From: DQWO01 sp964478545 | Lineage (GTDB): Bacteria; Desulfobacterota; Anaeroferrophillalia; Anaeroferrophillales; Anaeroferrophillaceae | Direction of reading: 5' to 3' | NCBI GenBank assembly: GCA_964478545.1 | Contig: CAYZIS010000013.1 | Span: forward strand, 1 to 64,000 | Length of the DNA: 64,000 nt | In this document: piece after piece, positions 27,013 through 35,523 of the stretch | How positions within the stretch are numbered: the stretch's first letter is position 1 | Layout of the letters: every line of letters begins with the position of its first letter | The notes under the pieces: model-generated | Told to the model about the DNA's origin: nothing | Databases searched by the model: none | The model's input: only the letters and a program-made list of their open reading frames with translations | Translations under genes and position numbers: made by a program

Positions 27013-27050
27013 GATATCTTTAGGCATTTGCTCCATAAGCCTGAGATATC
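27013..27050. other. Hairpin upstream of argB
   Basis: GATATCT (27013-27019) pairs with AGATATC (27044-27050), and AGGC (27022-27025) pairs with GCCT (27039-27042), leaving a 13-base loop. No U-run follows, so it is not a typical terminator. It lies in the hslU-argB gap, which otherwise holds only degenerate GCTGAT-type repeats (27103-27127). Confidence 0.5.
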
Positions 27051-27175
27051 GATAAACAAAAAACCTATCATTTCAATATGTTGCAATTACTTACTCAGAA
27101 GCATTCAGCAGTCAGCAATCAGCTGAAAAACGGCCAATGGCCTTTCAAATGTCCAATATGGTGAAAGTTGCAAAG

Positions 27176-28057
27176 ATGGAGAAACTGATCCAGAAAGCCC
27201 AGACCCTGATCGAGTCCCTGCCGTTTATCCGTACCTTCTACGGCAAAACGTTTGTGATTAAATATGGCGGCCACGCCATGGTGGATGAGCAGTTGCGCTT
27301 GTCATTTGCCGAAGATGTGGTGCTGCTGAAATTTATCGGCATTAACCCGGTTATTGTTCATGGTGGCGGCCCGCAGATTGGTGAAGTCCTGGCAAAAATG
27401 GGCATGGAAAGTTTATTTGTTCAGGGGATGCGAGTGACTGATCAGGAAACCATGGATGTGGTGGAAATGGTTCTGGTGGGAAAAGTTAACAAGATGATTG
27501 TCAATTTTATCAACCGGCAGGGTGGCAAAGCAGTGGGCCTCAGTGGCAAGGATGGCAATCTGCTGGAAGCGGAAAAGTTGCTGATGTATGATACTCCCCA
27601 GGCTGATCGGCCCCCGGAGATTATTGATGTGGGCAAGGTTGGGGTTGTCAGGAAGGTTGATCCTGAAGTTCTCCGTTCCCTGGATAATACCGGTTTCATC
27701 CCGGTTATTGCCCCGGTGGGCGTTGATGAAAACGGCGAAACCTATAATATTAATGCTGATCTGGTGGCTGGATCAGTGGCGGCTGCCCTCCAGGCGGAAA
27801 AATTGATTCTGCTGACGGATGTTCCCGGTGTCCTGGATAAAAATGGGGAGCTCTTGTCCTCACTGCCACATGAAGAGGTTCAAACCATGATTGCCAGCGG
27901 CGAGATCGTCGGGGGAATGCTGCCGAAGATTAACTGTTGCCTGGATGCTATGCGAGGCGGGGTAAAAAAGACCCATATCGTCGATGGCCGTCTGTCCCAT
28001 TGCCTGCTGCTGGAAATTTTTACCGAAAAAGGGGTGGGGACGGAAATCCTTTTCTGA
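27176..28057 (+). CDS. argB: Acetylglutamate kinase
   Basis: Phosphorylates N-acetylglutamate, the second step of arginine synthesis. From the ATG at 27176 (MEKLIQKAQTLIESLPFIR) it has 293 residues, the family norm; the frame is open from 27137, and MVKVAK at 27158 is another option. No start has a strong ribosome site. KYGGHAM and HGGGPQIG bind nucleotide and acetylglutamate; LLTDVPGVL is in the C-terminal half. The N-terminal helix (about residues 1-17) before KTFVIKYGG is typical of arginine-feedback-inhibited hexameric enzymes. Confidence 0.94.
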   Translation: MEKLIQKAQTLIESLPFIRTFYGKTFVIKYGGHAMVDEQLRLSFAEDVVLLKFIGINPVIVHGGGPQIGEVLAKMGMESLFVQGMRVTDQETMDVVEMVLVGKVNKMIVNFINRQGGKAVGLSGKDGNLLEAEKLLMYDTPQADRPPEIIDVGKVGVVRKVDPEVLRSLDNTGFIPVIAPVGVDENGETYNINADLVAGSVAAALQAEKLILLTDVPGVLDKNGELLSSLPHEEVQTMIASGEIVGGMLPKINCCLDAMRGGVKKTHIVDGRLSHCLLLEIFTEKGVGTEILF

Positions 28058-28070
28058 GGTCCCTTGCATT

Positions 28071-29237
28071 ATGTCTGTTTTTTCCCAATCCGGCACGTTG
28101 CTCATTCCCTGTGCCAAAGGTATTCCACCATTTTTATCCGCGGAGCTGAAACAGCTTGGATTTCCGGTTGTGGCTGAATCCGTTGCCAGTGTTTCGACCC
28201 GGGGTACGCTGGTGGATGCCATGCGCCTCAATCTCCATTGCCGTACTGGCCAGCGGGTTCTTTTCCAGCTTGAATCATTGGAATGTCCAACTCAGAACGA
28301 ACTCTTTTCATTGCTTGCCCGCATTCCGTGGGAGATATATATCCCCGCTGACGGCTACCTGTCGGTTACCTCGGTAGTGGAGCATCCGTCTGTGCGCGAC
28401 CGGCGTTTTATCAACCAGAAAACCAAGGATGTTATTGTTGATCGGATTCGCCGGTTGATGGGGCGCCGTCCGGATTCCGGTCCTCGGCGGCATGGGGTAG
28501 TTGTCCATGTTTTCTGGAAGCAAAACCAGTGTGGGATTTATTTGGATACGTCTGGTGAATCCCTGGCGCGCCGGGGTTATCGCCAGGAAGGGGGATCTGC
28601 ACCTTTGCAGGAAACCCTGGCGGCGGTAGTGGTTCAGGAAGTTGATTGGGATGGGACCGGTTCTTTCCTGAATCCCATGTGTGGCAGTGGGACGCTGGCC
28701 ATCGAAGCGGCATTGAAAACTCTTAATGCCCCTCCAGGCCTGCAGCGTCAGAATTTTGCTTTCATGCATCTTTTGGATTTTCCCCGGTCGACCTGGCAGC
28801 GATTGAAACAGGAAGCCCGCATGCAGGTGAAGCATTCACTGCCTGGACGCATCATTGCCTCGGATCGTAATCCGGCGGTGGTAAAAATGGCCAGAAATAA
28901 TGCTAAACGGGCCGGGGTTGAGTCTTTGATTGAATTCGGGGTGGGTGACTTTGCTCAAATTTTGGTTCCGGCGGGGGGTGGGGTTGTTGTCCTTAATCCG
29001 GAATATGGCGAACGCCTGGGTGAGTTGCATGAATTAACCGCCACGTATCATCGTATTGGTGACTTTTTTAAACAGCAATGTACCGGTTTCCGGGGTTTTA
29101 TTCTTACCGGTAACCGGGAGCTGGCTAAAAAAGTGGGGTTGAAAGCCTCCCGAAAAATTCCATTGTATAACGGACCAATTGAGTGCCGTTTGCTGGAGTA
29201 TGAAATATACGCCGGCAGTCAGCGGAAAACCGTCTGA
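28071..29237 (+). CDS. THUMP-domain class I methyltransferase, RlmL/RlmK N-terminal type
   Basis: 388 residues from the ATG at 28071 (MSVFSQSGTLLIPC), 13 bp after argB. A ferredoxin-like/THUMP region (about 1-160) binds RNA, and the methyltransferase domain follows (about 165-385) with NPMCGSGTLAIEAAL as the SAM-linked motif, ASDRNPAVVKMARNNAKRAG, and NPEYGERLG in place of the commoner NPPYGER. The architecture is that of the 23S rRNA m2G2445 methyltransferase half of RlmL. A tRNA-directed homologue (Trm14/TrmN) cannot be excluded. Confidence 0.85.
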   Translation: MSVFSQSGTLLIPCAKGIPPFLSAELKQLGFPVVAESVASVSTRGTLVDAMRLNLHCRTGQRVLFQLESLECPTQNELFSLLARIPWEIYIPADGYLSVTSVVEHPSVRDRRFINQKTKDVIVDRIRRLMGRRPDSGPRRHGVVVHVFWKQNQCGIYLDTSGESLARRGYRQEGGSAPLQETLAAVVVQEVDWDGTGSFLNPMCGSGTLAIEAALKTLNAPPGLQRQNFAFMHLLDFPRSTWQRLKQEARMQVKHSLPGRIIASDRNPAVVKMARNNAKRAGVESLIEFGVGDFAQILVPAGGGVVVLNPEYGERLGELHELTATYHRIGDFFKQQCTGFRGFILTGNRELAKKVGLKASRKIPLYNGPIECRLLEYEIYAGSQRKTV

Positions 29238-29414
29238 TTCTCTTCTCCTTTCCTCCCCATCATCTTTCAAATTCTCTTAAACTTTACCTCTTTTTAGCCG
29301 AATAGGGAAAAATAAGCTTTGTTCTTGATGATGCCGGGACATCACCTGTAATCGTCACAAAATATGGAAGCGCTGGAAAAGAGATCACTTCCAGCGGTGA
29401 AAGGAAGAGAGAAC

Positions 29415-30542
29415 ATGGGAACTGACAATCTGATTTTTCTGGAAGTTATAGAGTGGTTTGATGACAGTGGCCAGGAACTGGTCCATCGTATTCCTGAACA
29501 GGGTTCGGGGGAGTTGAAATTTGGCTCCCAGCTCATTGTCCGCGATAGCCAGGCCGCCGTCTTCTTCTACCAGGGCAAAGCCTATGACGCCATTGGCCCG
29601 GGCCGTCATACCCTGTCAACCCACAATCTGCCAGTGTTGACTAAGGTCTTGAGTCTGCCATGGGGCTTCAGCAGTCCGTTTCGGGCTGAAGTCTATTTTG
29701 TCAATCTGAAAGTTTTTCCCAATCTGAAATGGGGTACCCGGGATCCGGTGGCCTTCAAGGATTCCAGCCTTGGGTTGGTGCGCCTGCGGGCCTTCGGGGT
29801 CTTCAATATCCAGGTTGTCCAGCCGATTTTGTTTATCAACCGTCTGGTGGGAACCCAGGGAGTTTATACCACCGAAAGCATCGAGGAATATTTGAACCGG
29901 GTTATTGTTTCGCGATTTAATGATTTGTTGGGAGAGGAGCTGGACAGTATCCTCGATCTGCCCGGCTGCTACGAATCCCTCTCGGAAAAACTGCGGCAGC
30001 GTCTTGAAGATGATTTCGGCCGTTTTGGCCTTGGTCTGACTGCTCTTTATACTAATGCCATCACGCCGCCTCCTGAAGTACAGCAGGCTATTGATGACCG
30101 GGGGCGCTTGTCCATGTTCAATGATATGAACCGGTTGATGCAGATGAAGGCGGCCATGGCCATGGAGAAGATGCCCGAGTCTGGCGGCGATGCCGGTTCC
30201 GGGATGGGTGTCGGTCTGGGGCTGATGATGCCGGCCATGTTCAGCAACCTGATGAAACCTGCTGGAAATGAAAGCCAGGTTGATGCATCATTATCGTATC
30301 ACTGTCCTGAGTGCCATGTTCCGGTGGCAAAAGATGCTCGTTTCTGCCCGGCTTGCGGTCACCAGCTGCTGGTTATCAGCCAGTGTGTTCATTGCGGTAA
30401 AAACCTGCCGCCGAATGCCAAATTCTGTCCCCGGTGTGGAACCCCGGTGGAACAGAAATCAGAAAGCATTATTTGTCCTTCCTGTGGGACGGAGAATCTC
30501 CCTGATGCCCATTTCTGCAACCAGTGTGGTGGAAAACTCTAA
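29415..30542 (+). CDS. SPFH-domain protein with C-terminal zinc ribbons (YdjI-like)
   Basis: 375 residues from the ATG at 29415 (AAGGAAGAGAG upstream); an in-frame ATG at 29364 is less likely. An SPFH/band-7-like domain covers about 10-230 (FGSQLIVRDSQAAVFFYQGKAYDAIGPGRHTLSTHNLP). A Met/Gly-rich stretch follows (about 240-285), then three zinc knuckle pairs: CPECHVPVAKDARFCPACG, CVHCGKNLPPNAKFCPRCG and CPSCGTENLPDAHFCNQCG. Relatives are called virion core protein or YdjI-like; their role is not established. The next gene follows without a gap. Confidence 0.8.
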   Translation: MGTDNLIFLEVIEWFDDSGQELVHRIPEQGSGELKFGSQLIVRDSQAAVFFYQGKAYDAIGPGRHTLSTHNLPVLTKVLSLPWGFSSPFRAEVYFVNLKVFPNLKWGTRDPVAFKDSSLGLVRLRAFGVFNIQVVQPILFINRLVGTQGVYTTESIEEYLNRVIVSRFNDLLGEELDSILDLPGCYESLSEKLRQRLEDDFGRFGLGLTALYTNAITPPPEVQQAIDDRGRLSMFNDMNRLMQMKAAMAMEKMPESGGDAGSGMGVGLGLMMPAMFSNLMKPAGNESQVDASLSYHCPECHVPVAKDARFCPACGHQLLVISQCVHCGKNLPPNAKFCPRCGTPVEQKSESIICPSCGTENLPDAHFCNQCGGKL

Positions 30543-31781
30543 ATGACTGGCTTGCGGGTTGAACACCAGTGCCCCCAGTGTGGAGCACCGGTAACCCTGG
30601 AAGAAAGTGACCGTCTTTTTATCTGTCCTTATTGCCGGGTGCGTCTTTACCTGACAACGTCGGGAGCCTGCCGTTATTACCTTCCTCCTGCTGACCGGGA
30701 TAAAGATGAAATCTTTTATGTTCCCTACTGGCGGGCAAAGGGCATGTTGTTTTCTTCCCGGGGGCATCAGATAGCTAAACGTCTTCTGGATACCAGTATC
30801 CGCGCTGTTGAGATTCAGGGATTTCCCCAAAGTCTGGGATTTCGTCCCCAAAGTCTTCCCCTTCATTTTGTTACCCCTGAAGTTTCCGGCCGTTTCCTGG
30901 CGGTGGAAAATCCTTTAAAAACCTCTGTGCAGGCCCTTTATCAGCGACGCCTGGCTGCCGGGTCTGAGGAAATGGATTTCAGCGCCTTTATCGGTGAGGA
31001 ATGTTCGCTGATTTACGCGCCGGTAAAACGGGTTGGTGAAAATTACTTTCAGGATGCTATTGATAACAAGAAACTGCCGGGAATATCAGCTGCCATATTG
31101 GATGACCGCCTGCAAAAGGAGCCGCTTGCAGACAGTGAGCTTTCCTTTGTTCCTGCCCTTTGTCCTGCCTGCGGCTGGGATTTGAAAGGTGAGCGCGACA
31201 GCCTGGTGCTTCTTTGCGCCAATTGCCATACAGCCTGGAAAGCTTCACTTGCAGGGTTGCAACCGGTTTTAGCATCGGTATTCCCCCCAGAGGACAAACA
31301 GGAGATATTGCAGATTCCTTTCTGGCGGCTGCAGGTGGAAATCGATGGGTTGGAGATTCATTCCTATGCTGATCTTGTTCGCCAGGCTAACCTGCCGAAA
31401 ATGATTGAACCGGCCTGGAATAAGCAGCCGGCTTCTTTCTGGGTGCCGGCCTTCAAGATTCAGCCCCGTCTCTTCCTGCGTCTGGCTAAAAATATGACAA
31501 TTATTCAGCCTTCGGAAGAGCCTGAATGCCATATTGATGCTTCGACTTTTTATCCGGTGACCATGACCGCAAACGAGGCGGGCGAAAGCCTGGCTGTTTT
31601 GCTGGCCACCATGATCCTGCCACGGCAGCGGATTTTCCCCTTGCTGCCGCATCTTCATATCACTCTCCGGGATGCCCGGCTTATGTTCTGGCCCTTCAAG
31701 TTGCAGGGACCGGACATTATTGAGCCCCACAGCGGCATGGCTTTGAACCGTAATGCCCTGCGTTGGGGTCGTTCCATCTGA
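30543..31781 (+). CDS. Zinc-ribbon protein of unknown function, partner of the SPFH protein
   Basis: 412 residues, not recognised beyond its metal sites. A zinc ribbon at the N-terminus (CPQCGAPVTLEESDRLFICPYC) and another in the middle (CPACGWDLKGERDSLVLLCANC, about 203-224) are clear. Between and after them are soluble alpha/beta sequences with several Trp (YVPYWRAKGM, IPFWRLQVEI, WVPAFKIQPR), suggesting internally repeated units. No signal peptide or membrane helix. The ATG follows the stop of the SPFH gene directly, so the two are translated together and probably work together. Confidence 0.75.
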   Translation: MTGLRVEHQCPQCGAPVTLEESDRLFICPYCRVRLYLTTSGACRYYLPPADRDKDEIFYVPYWRAKGMLFSSRGHQIAKRLLDTSIRAVEIQGFPQSLGFRPQSLPLHFVTPEVSGRFLAVENPLKTSVQALYQRRLAAGSEEMDFSAFIGEECSLIYAPVKRVGENYFQDAIDNKKLPGISAAILDDRLQKEPLADSELSFVPALCPACGWDLKGERDSLVLLCANCHTAWKASLAGLQPVLASVFPPEDKQEILQIPFWRLQVEIDGLEIHSYADLVRQANLPKMIEPAWNKQPASFWVPAFKIQPRLFLRLAKNMTIIQPSEEPECHIDASTFYPVTMTANEAGESLAVLLATMILPRQRIFPLLPHLHITLRDARLMFWPFKLQGPDIIEPHSGMALNRNALRWGRSI

Positions 31782-31823
31782 AACACACGGTATTTTTCTT
31801 CCTCGGCCAGGGAATAATCTTAG

Positions 31824-31999
31824 GGTTTGCTCAAAAATAAATTTGTAGAATTGGCGTTCAGATTTGAATTGGATTTGTGCGATTCGATTGAACAAAATCG
31901 CAGGAATAGCAAGCTATTTTGAGGATTTTATGAATGAGGATCGTGCATAGACAGCCTGAAGATGAGATGCCAAAATGTGAAGTTGTTTTTGAGCAAACC
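31824..31999. mobile_element. 176-bp MITE-like element with 14-bp terminal inverted repeats
   Basis: GGTTTGCTCAAAAA at 31824-31837 is perfectly inverted as TTTTTGAGCAAACC at 31986-31999. The 148-bp interior has no ORF of note. The right end stops one base before the rlpA stop codon (32001-32003). The form fits a miniature inverted-repeat element mobilised by a transposase elsewhere. Target duplication is unclear (TTA-like on both sides). Confidence 0.65.
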
Positions 32000-32000
32000 T

Positions 32001-32654
32001 TTAATCCAGTTGTACGGTTTCTACCCGGACCCGGGCGGTTCCTTTAACATAAAACCCCAGTTGTTTGCTGGCACTGGTGCTTAAATCAATGATCCGACCT
32101 TTGACAAATGGTCCCCGGTCGTTGACCCGGACAATCATCGACCGGCCGTTTTCCAGGTTGGTAACCCGGACATGGGTAGGCAATGGAAGCAGTTTATGGG
32201 CGGCAGTAGGCTTCCCGGGATCAAAGGCTTCCCCGTTGGCGGTCATGTGACCACCCTTTTGCCGGCGGGTTTCATTGCCGTACCAGGAAGCGGTCCCTTC
32301 TTCCCTGTAGGATTGTGCTGCTTTCACCGACATGGGATGATAACGATGACCGTAGACGGTGTAGGATGAATTTTTGACCCGTCCCTGGCGAATAGCTTCC
32401 TTGGGGGAAAGGCCGTCGATGGTTTCCAGATCGTGGGTCATGGGCCAGTTGCCGGGGGCGCTGACCACATTGAAAGTGTATTTCCCCAGCCGATAGGTTG
32501 TTCTGATGGTTCCTCCGGCCAGGTCAGCGGCCAGATCGACCGCCTTGCAGGTCGTGCGGATGGTCCCTTTGGTGATATGATAGGTGTTGTGCACTGGGCT
32601 GCAGGCAGAACACAGGAGACTAAAAAGTATAAAGATAAAAATAAAAAATTTCAT
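32001..32654 (-). CDS. RlpA-like septal-ring lytic transglycosylase lipoprotein
   Basis: 217 residues. The N-terminus (MKFFIFIFILFSLLCSAC) is a lipoprotein signal with the lipid-modified Cys near 18; the residue at -3 is Cys rather than the usual Leu, so the box is slightly weak. Residues about 118-215 form the double-psi beta-barrel: GTASWYGNE, MTANGEAFDP, THVRVTNLENGRSMIVRVNDRGPF, RIIDLSTSASKQLG. RlpA cuts denuded glycan at division sites. No SPOR domain follows. The gene stands alone. Confidence 0.9.
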   Translation of the reverse strand: MKFFIFIFILFSLLCSACSPVHNTYHITKGTIRTTCKAVDLAADLAGGTIRTTYRLGKYTFNVVSAPGNWPMTHDLETIDGLSPKEAIRQGRVKNSSYTVYGHRYHPMSVKAAQSYREEGTASWYGNETRRQKGGHMTANGEAFDPGKPTAAHKLLPLPTHVRVTNLENGRSMIVRVNDRGPFVKGRIIDLSTSASKQLGFYVKGTARVRVETVQLD

Positions 32655-33048
32655 GTGCCAGTGTTTACCGTGGGGGGAAAAGGAAGTGTTGCTCTACCAA
32701 TTTTTGTCTTCAAAAGCTTCATTTTTCCCCTCTGGAATCAACATCACTTGCCATTGACTAGACATTCTGTTATGGCAGGATACCATAATGACTTTGTCTC
32801 TGTCCAGTCTGGTTTGACTGTTCTGTCATGATCTGGGATGTCCTAAAGGCCAGATCTGGCCGCCATGCAGCCTGAAGAGGTTACGGCCCAAGGTAAGTGA
32901 TTAGCCATTAACGTTTAGCCTTGTAAAATCAAGATGTTTCGTCAAATATAAGCAACATCCAACGGGAAAAGTTTGCAATAATTTCATCCTCTCATTATTA
33001 AGCTAAGAGCTGACAGCTGATAGCTAACAGCTCAATTCAGGTATTATT
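32655..33048. other. 394-bp divergent intergenic region
   Basis: Between rlpA (minus) and the ABC-F gene (plus). No gene is supported. Its right part (32890-33035) is repeat family A copy 2. A palindrome GGCCAGATCTGGCC lies near 32852. No consensus promoter was recognised. Confidence 0.6.
32890..33035 (+). repeat. Dispersed repeat family A, copy 2
   Basis: Aligns with 40444-40614: AACGTTTAGCC-TT, AAAATCAAGA, AACGGG, ATCCT, TCATT, and the end TAGCTAACAGCTCAATTCAGG versus TAGCTAATAGCTCAATTTAGG. More diverged than copies 1 and 3. Its end lies only 13 bases before the ABC-F start codon, so it forms that gene's leader. Confidence 0.65.
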
Positions 33049-35028
33049 ATGATTAGTGTTACTAATTTGTCCAAATCCTATGGCAGCCAGCTGCTTTTTG
33101 CCGGGGTGAATCTCCGTTTTGATCCAGGGAAACGCTACGGGATTGTCGGGGGTAACGGTTCCGGAAAATCCACCTTTCTGCGTCTTTTGAGTGGCCTGGA
33201 AACCGCCGATCAGGGCGATATATCCCTGCCCGGCCGGGTAGTTGTCGGCTCTGTCAACCAGGATCATTTTGCTTTTGAGACGATGCCAATCCTGAAAGTG
33301 GTGTTGGACGGTCGTCCCGATCTAGCCGCCGCCCTGGCTGAAAAAGAAGATTTGCTGCAGCAAAAAGAACCCTCGGCTGAGCGCCTGATTGAAGTGGAAG
33401 AACTTATTGCCCACCATGACGGTTATCAGGCGGAAAGCCGGATTGCCGCTATGCTTGAAGGCTTGGGGATCCCGGCTGAAAAACATTTTCAGCCCATGAG
33501 GGTTCTGTCCGGGGGTTATAAACTGCGGGTGCTGCTGGCCCAGTGTCTTTTCGGTGAACCTGATGTCCTCCTGTTGGATGAACCCACCAACCATTTGGAT
33601 ATCCTTTCCATCCGCTGGCTGGAAGAATATCTTGCTACCTATCGGGGTGTGACGCTGGTGGTTTCCCATGATCGGCGGTTCCTCAATACAATCAGTACGC
33701 ACATTGTTGATATTGATTACGGAACCATGAAAATGTATGTGGGTAATTACGATCGTTTCCTGGAAGCCAAGGAACAAGAGGATGTCATGCGTCGCCAGGA
33801 AGCAGCCCGGGCGGAAAAGCGCATTGGCGAGCTGCAGCATTTTGTTACCCGGTTCAAGGGCAAGGCCACCAAGGCCCGTCAGGCCCAGAGCAAGGTCAAA
33901 CAGATTGAACGACTGGGGAAAAACCTTGAAGCGCCGGTCTATAGTTCCCGTGCCTGGCCAACCATTGCCTTCAGCAGCCGGAGGCCATCGGGTAAGACTG
34001 TTCTGGAAGTCAATGGACTTAGCAAATCATTTGGTCCTGTATCGGTGCTTGACAAGGTCAATTTCACCGTCTATCGCCAAGATAAAATTGCCATCATCGG
34101 TCCAAACGGGGTTGGAAAGTCAACTTTGCTGAAAATCCTGATGGGCGAACTGGAAGCGGATGCCGGTTCCTTTGCGTGGGGTTATGAAACCTACCCGGAG
34201 TATTTTTCCCAGGATCATCATGAATCAATTCCGGCCAATACCACTCCCTACGAGTTCTTGTACAGCGTTGATCCCGGGGCTTCCATCGGCACCATTAGAG
34301 GATTGCTGGGCAACTTTCTTTTTTCTGGTGACGATGTGCATAAAAATACTGCCGCCCTTTCCGGTGGTGAAGCTGCCCGCCTGCTGTTGGCTAAAATGGT
34401 ATTGCAGAAGCCGAACGTGATGGTCTTGGATGAACCCAGCAATCATCTGGATATGGAATCCATCGAATCTTTTACCCGGGCACTGGAGAATTATGATGGC
34501 AGCGTCCTGCTGGTCAGTCATAATCGTTATCTGGTTGGCCGGGTTGCTACCAGGGTGCTGGAACTAAAACCTCGGAGTATGGAGATGTTTGATGGCAGCT
34601 ACCGGGAATTTCTGGAAAAAGTAGGTGTTGATCACCTGTCCTCCCGGGTTGATCTGGCCGGAGGTAAAGCAAAGAAGGTAAAGTCAACTCCAAGCTATCG
34701 TGAGGCTAAGGAGCAAAAGAAAATCGCTGCGGCCAAACGTCAGGCCTACAGCCGGGAAGTTAAACCTTTGCTGTTGGAAAGCCGCCAGCTGGAGGAGAAA
34801 ATTTCCCAGCTTGAAGGTGAAATTACCGCGATTAAAAACATTTTTGCCGATCCCGATTATTTTCAGCAGACCAGTGCGGAGGAAGTGTGGCGGCAGGAAA
34901 GCAAGAAGCAGAAGCTGGAAGCCCAGTTGGCGGACTTCTATGAGCAATGGGAAAAATACAGTCTGGAGATTGAGGCCCTGGAGGAAGAGCGTGGGTTGAC
35001 GGTGGAGAAGTCAGCGGCCGGAAGCTGA
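33049..35028 (+). CDS. ABC-F family ATPase (ribosome-associated type)
   Basis: 659 residues, no membrane helices, two ABC domains. First: Walker A GGNGSGKST (34-42), signature LSGGYKLRVLLAQ, Walker B VLLLDEPTNHLD. Second: Walker A GPNGVGKST (about 351-359), signature LSGGEAARLLLAK, Walker B VMVLDEPSNHLD. The linker between them is charged and helical (the P-site tRNA-interaction motif of ABC-F proteins), and a C-terminal coiled coil (about 560-650) resembles YheS/Uup. ABC-F proteins act on stalled ribosomes. Which subfamily is not certain. Its last 18 bp overlap trmL on the other strand. Confidence 0.92.
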   Translation: MISVTNLSKSYGSQLLFAGVNLRFDPGKRYGIVGGNGSGKSTFLRLLSGLETADQGDISLPGRVVVGSVNQDHFAFETMPILKVVLDGRPDLAAALAEKEDLLQQKEPSAERLIEVEELIAHHDGYQAESRIAAMLEGLGIPAEKHFQPMRVLSGGYKLRVLLAQCLFGEPDVLLLDEPTNHLDILSIRWLEEYLATYRGVTLVVSHDRRFLNTISTHIVDIDYGTMKMYVGNYDRFLEAKEQEDVMRRQEAARAEKRIGELQHFVTRFKGKATKARQAQSKVKQIERLGKNLEAPVYSSRAWPTIAFSSRRPSGKTVLEVNGLSKSFGPVSVLDKVNFTVYRQDKIAIIGPNGVGKSTLLKILMGELEADAGSFAWGYETYPEYFSQDHHESIPANTTPYEFLYSVDPGASIGTIRGLLGNFLFSGDDVHKNTAALSGGEAARLLLAKMVLQKPNVMVLDEPSNHLDMESIESFTRALENYDGSVLLVSHNRYLVGRVATRVLELKPRSMEMFDGSYREFLEKVGVDHLSSRVDLAGGKAKKVKSTPSYREAKEQKKIAAAKRQAYSREVKPLLLESRQLEEKISQLEGEITAIKNIFADPDYFQQTSAEEVWRQESKKQKLEAQLADFYEQWEKYSLEIEALEEERGLTVEKSAAGS

Positions 35029-35523
35029 TTGTCCGGCTACGCTCACCTTCCGTCTGGCTTCATAGAGAATAATGCCGGCGGAATTGGAGAGATTTAAACT
35101 GCGGACTATCCCTTCTTCTATGGGAATCCTGATTGTCCAAGCTTTCTGCTCGATCAGCAGTGTTTCCGGCAGGCCCATGGTTTCTTTGCCAAAAACCAGG
35201 AAATCTCCCGGTTTAAAATCCGCATCGATATAGCTTTTTTGAGCTTTTTTGGACGTGTACCAATATCGTCCGTTGGGATAGGTCTGCTGTAGGTCCGAAA
35301 GGGTTTCCCATTGCCTGATATCCACTGCCGGCCAATAGTCCAGCCCGGCTCGTTTCAGCTGTCGATTATCCAGGGAAAAACCCAGCTTCCCCACCAAATG
35401 CAAAGTGGTGCCGGTGGCGGCACATAAACGGGCGATATTGCCGGTATTGGGGGGGATTTCCGGCTCCACCAGGACAATATGAAAGGGAGTGGCAGTCTTT
35501 GCCGGGTGATCTTCAGTTTCCAT
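35011..35523 (-). CDS. trmL: tRNA (cytidine/uridine-2'-O-)-methyltransferase TrmL
   Basis: 170 residues, SPOUT fold. VLVEPEIPPNTGNIARLCAATG at the N-terminus, VFGKETMGLPE in the middle and IPIEEGIVRSLNLSNSAGIILYEARR at the knot are diagnostic of TrmL (YibK), which methylates the wobble base of tRNA-Leu. It overlaps the upstream GGDEF gene by 11 bp and the convergent ABC-F gene by 18 bp. Confidence 0.95.
   Translation of the reverse strand: METEDHPAKTATPFHIVLVEPEIPPNTGNIARLCAATGTTLHLVGKLGFSLDNRQLKRAGLDYWPAVDIRQWETLSDLQQTYPNGRYWYTSKKAQKSYIDADFKPGDFLVFGKETMGLPETLLIEQKAWTIRIPIEEGIVRSLNLSNSAGIILYEARRKVSVAGQSASGR

Noticed and set aside
26951..27136. Terminator after hslU
   Set aside because: A hairpin at 27013-27050 is present but lacks a following U-run and lies over 60 bases from the stop codon.
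32433..32831. 132-codon plus-strand frame opposite rlpA
   Set aside because: It is antisense to the well-supported rlpA N-terminus and continues into intergenic DNA; composition follows the rlpA codons.
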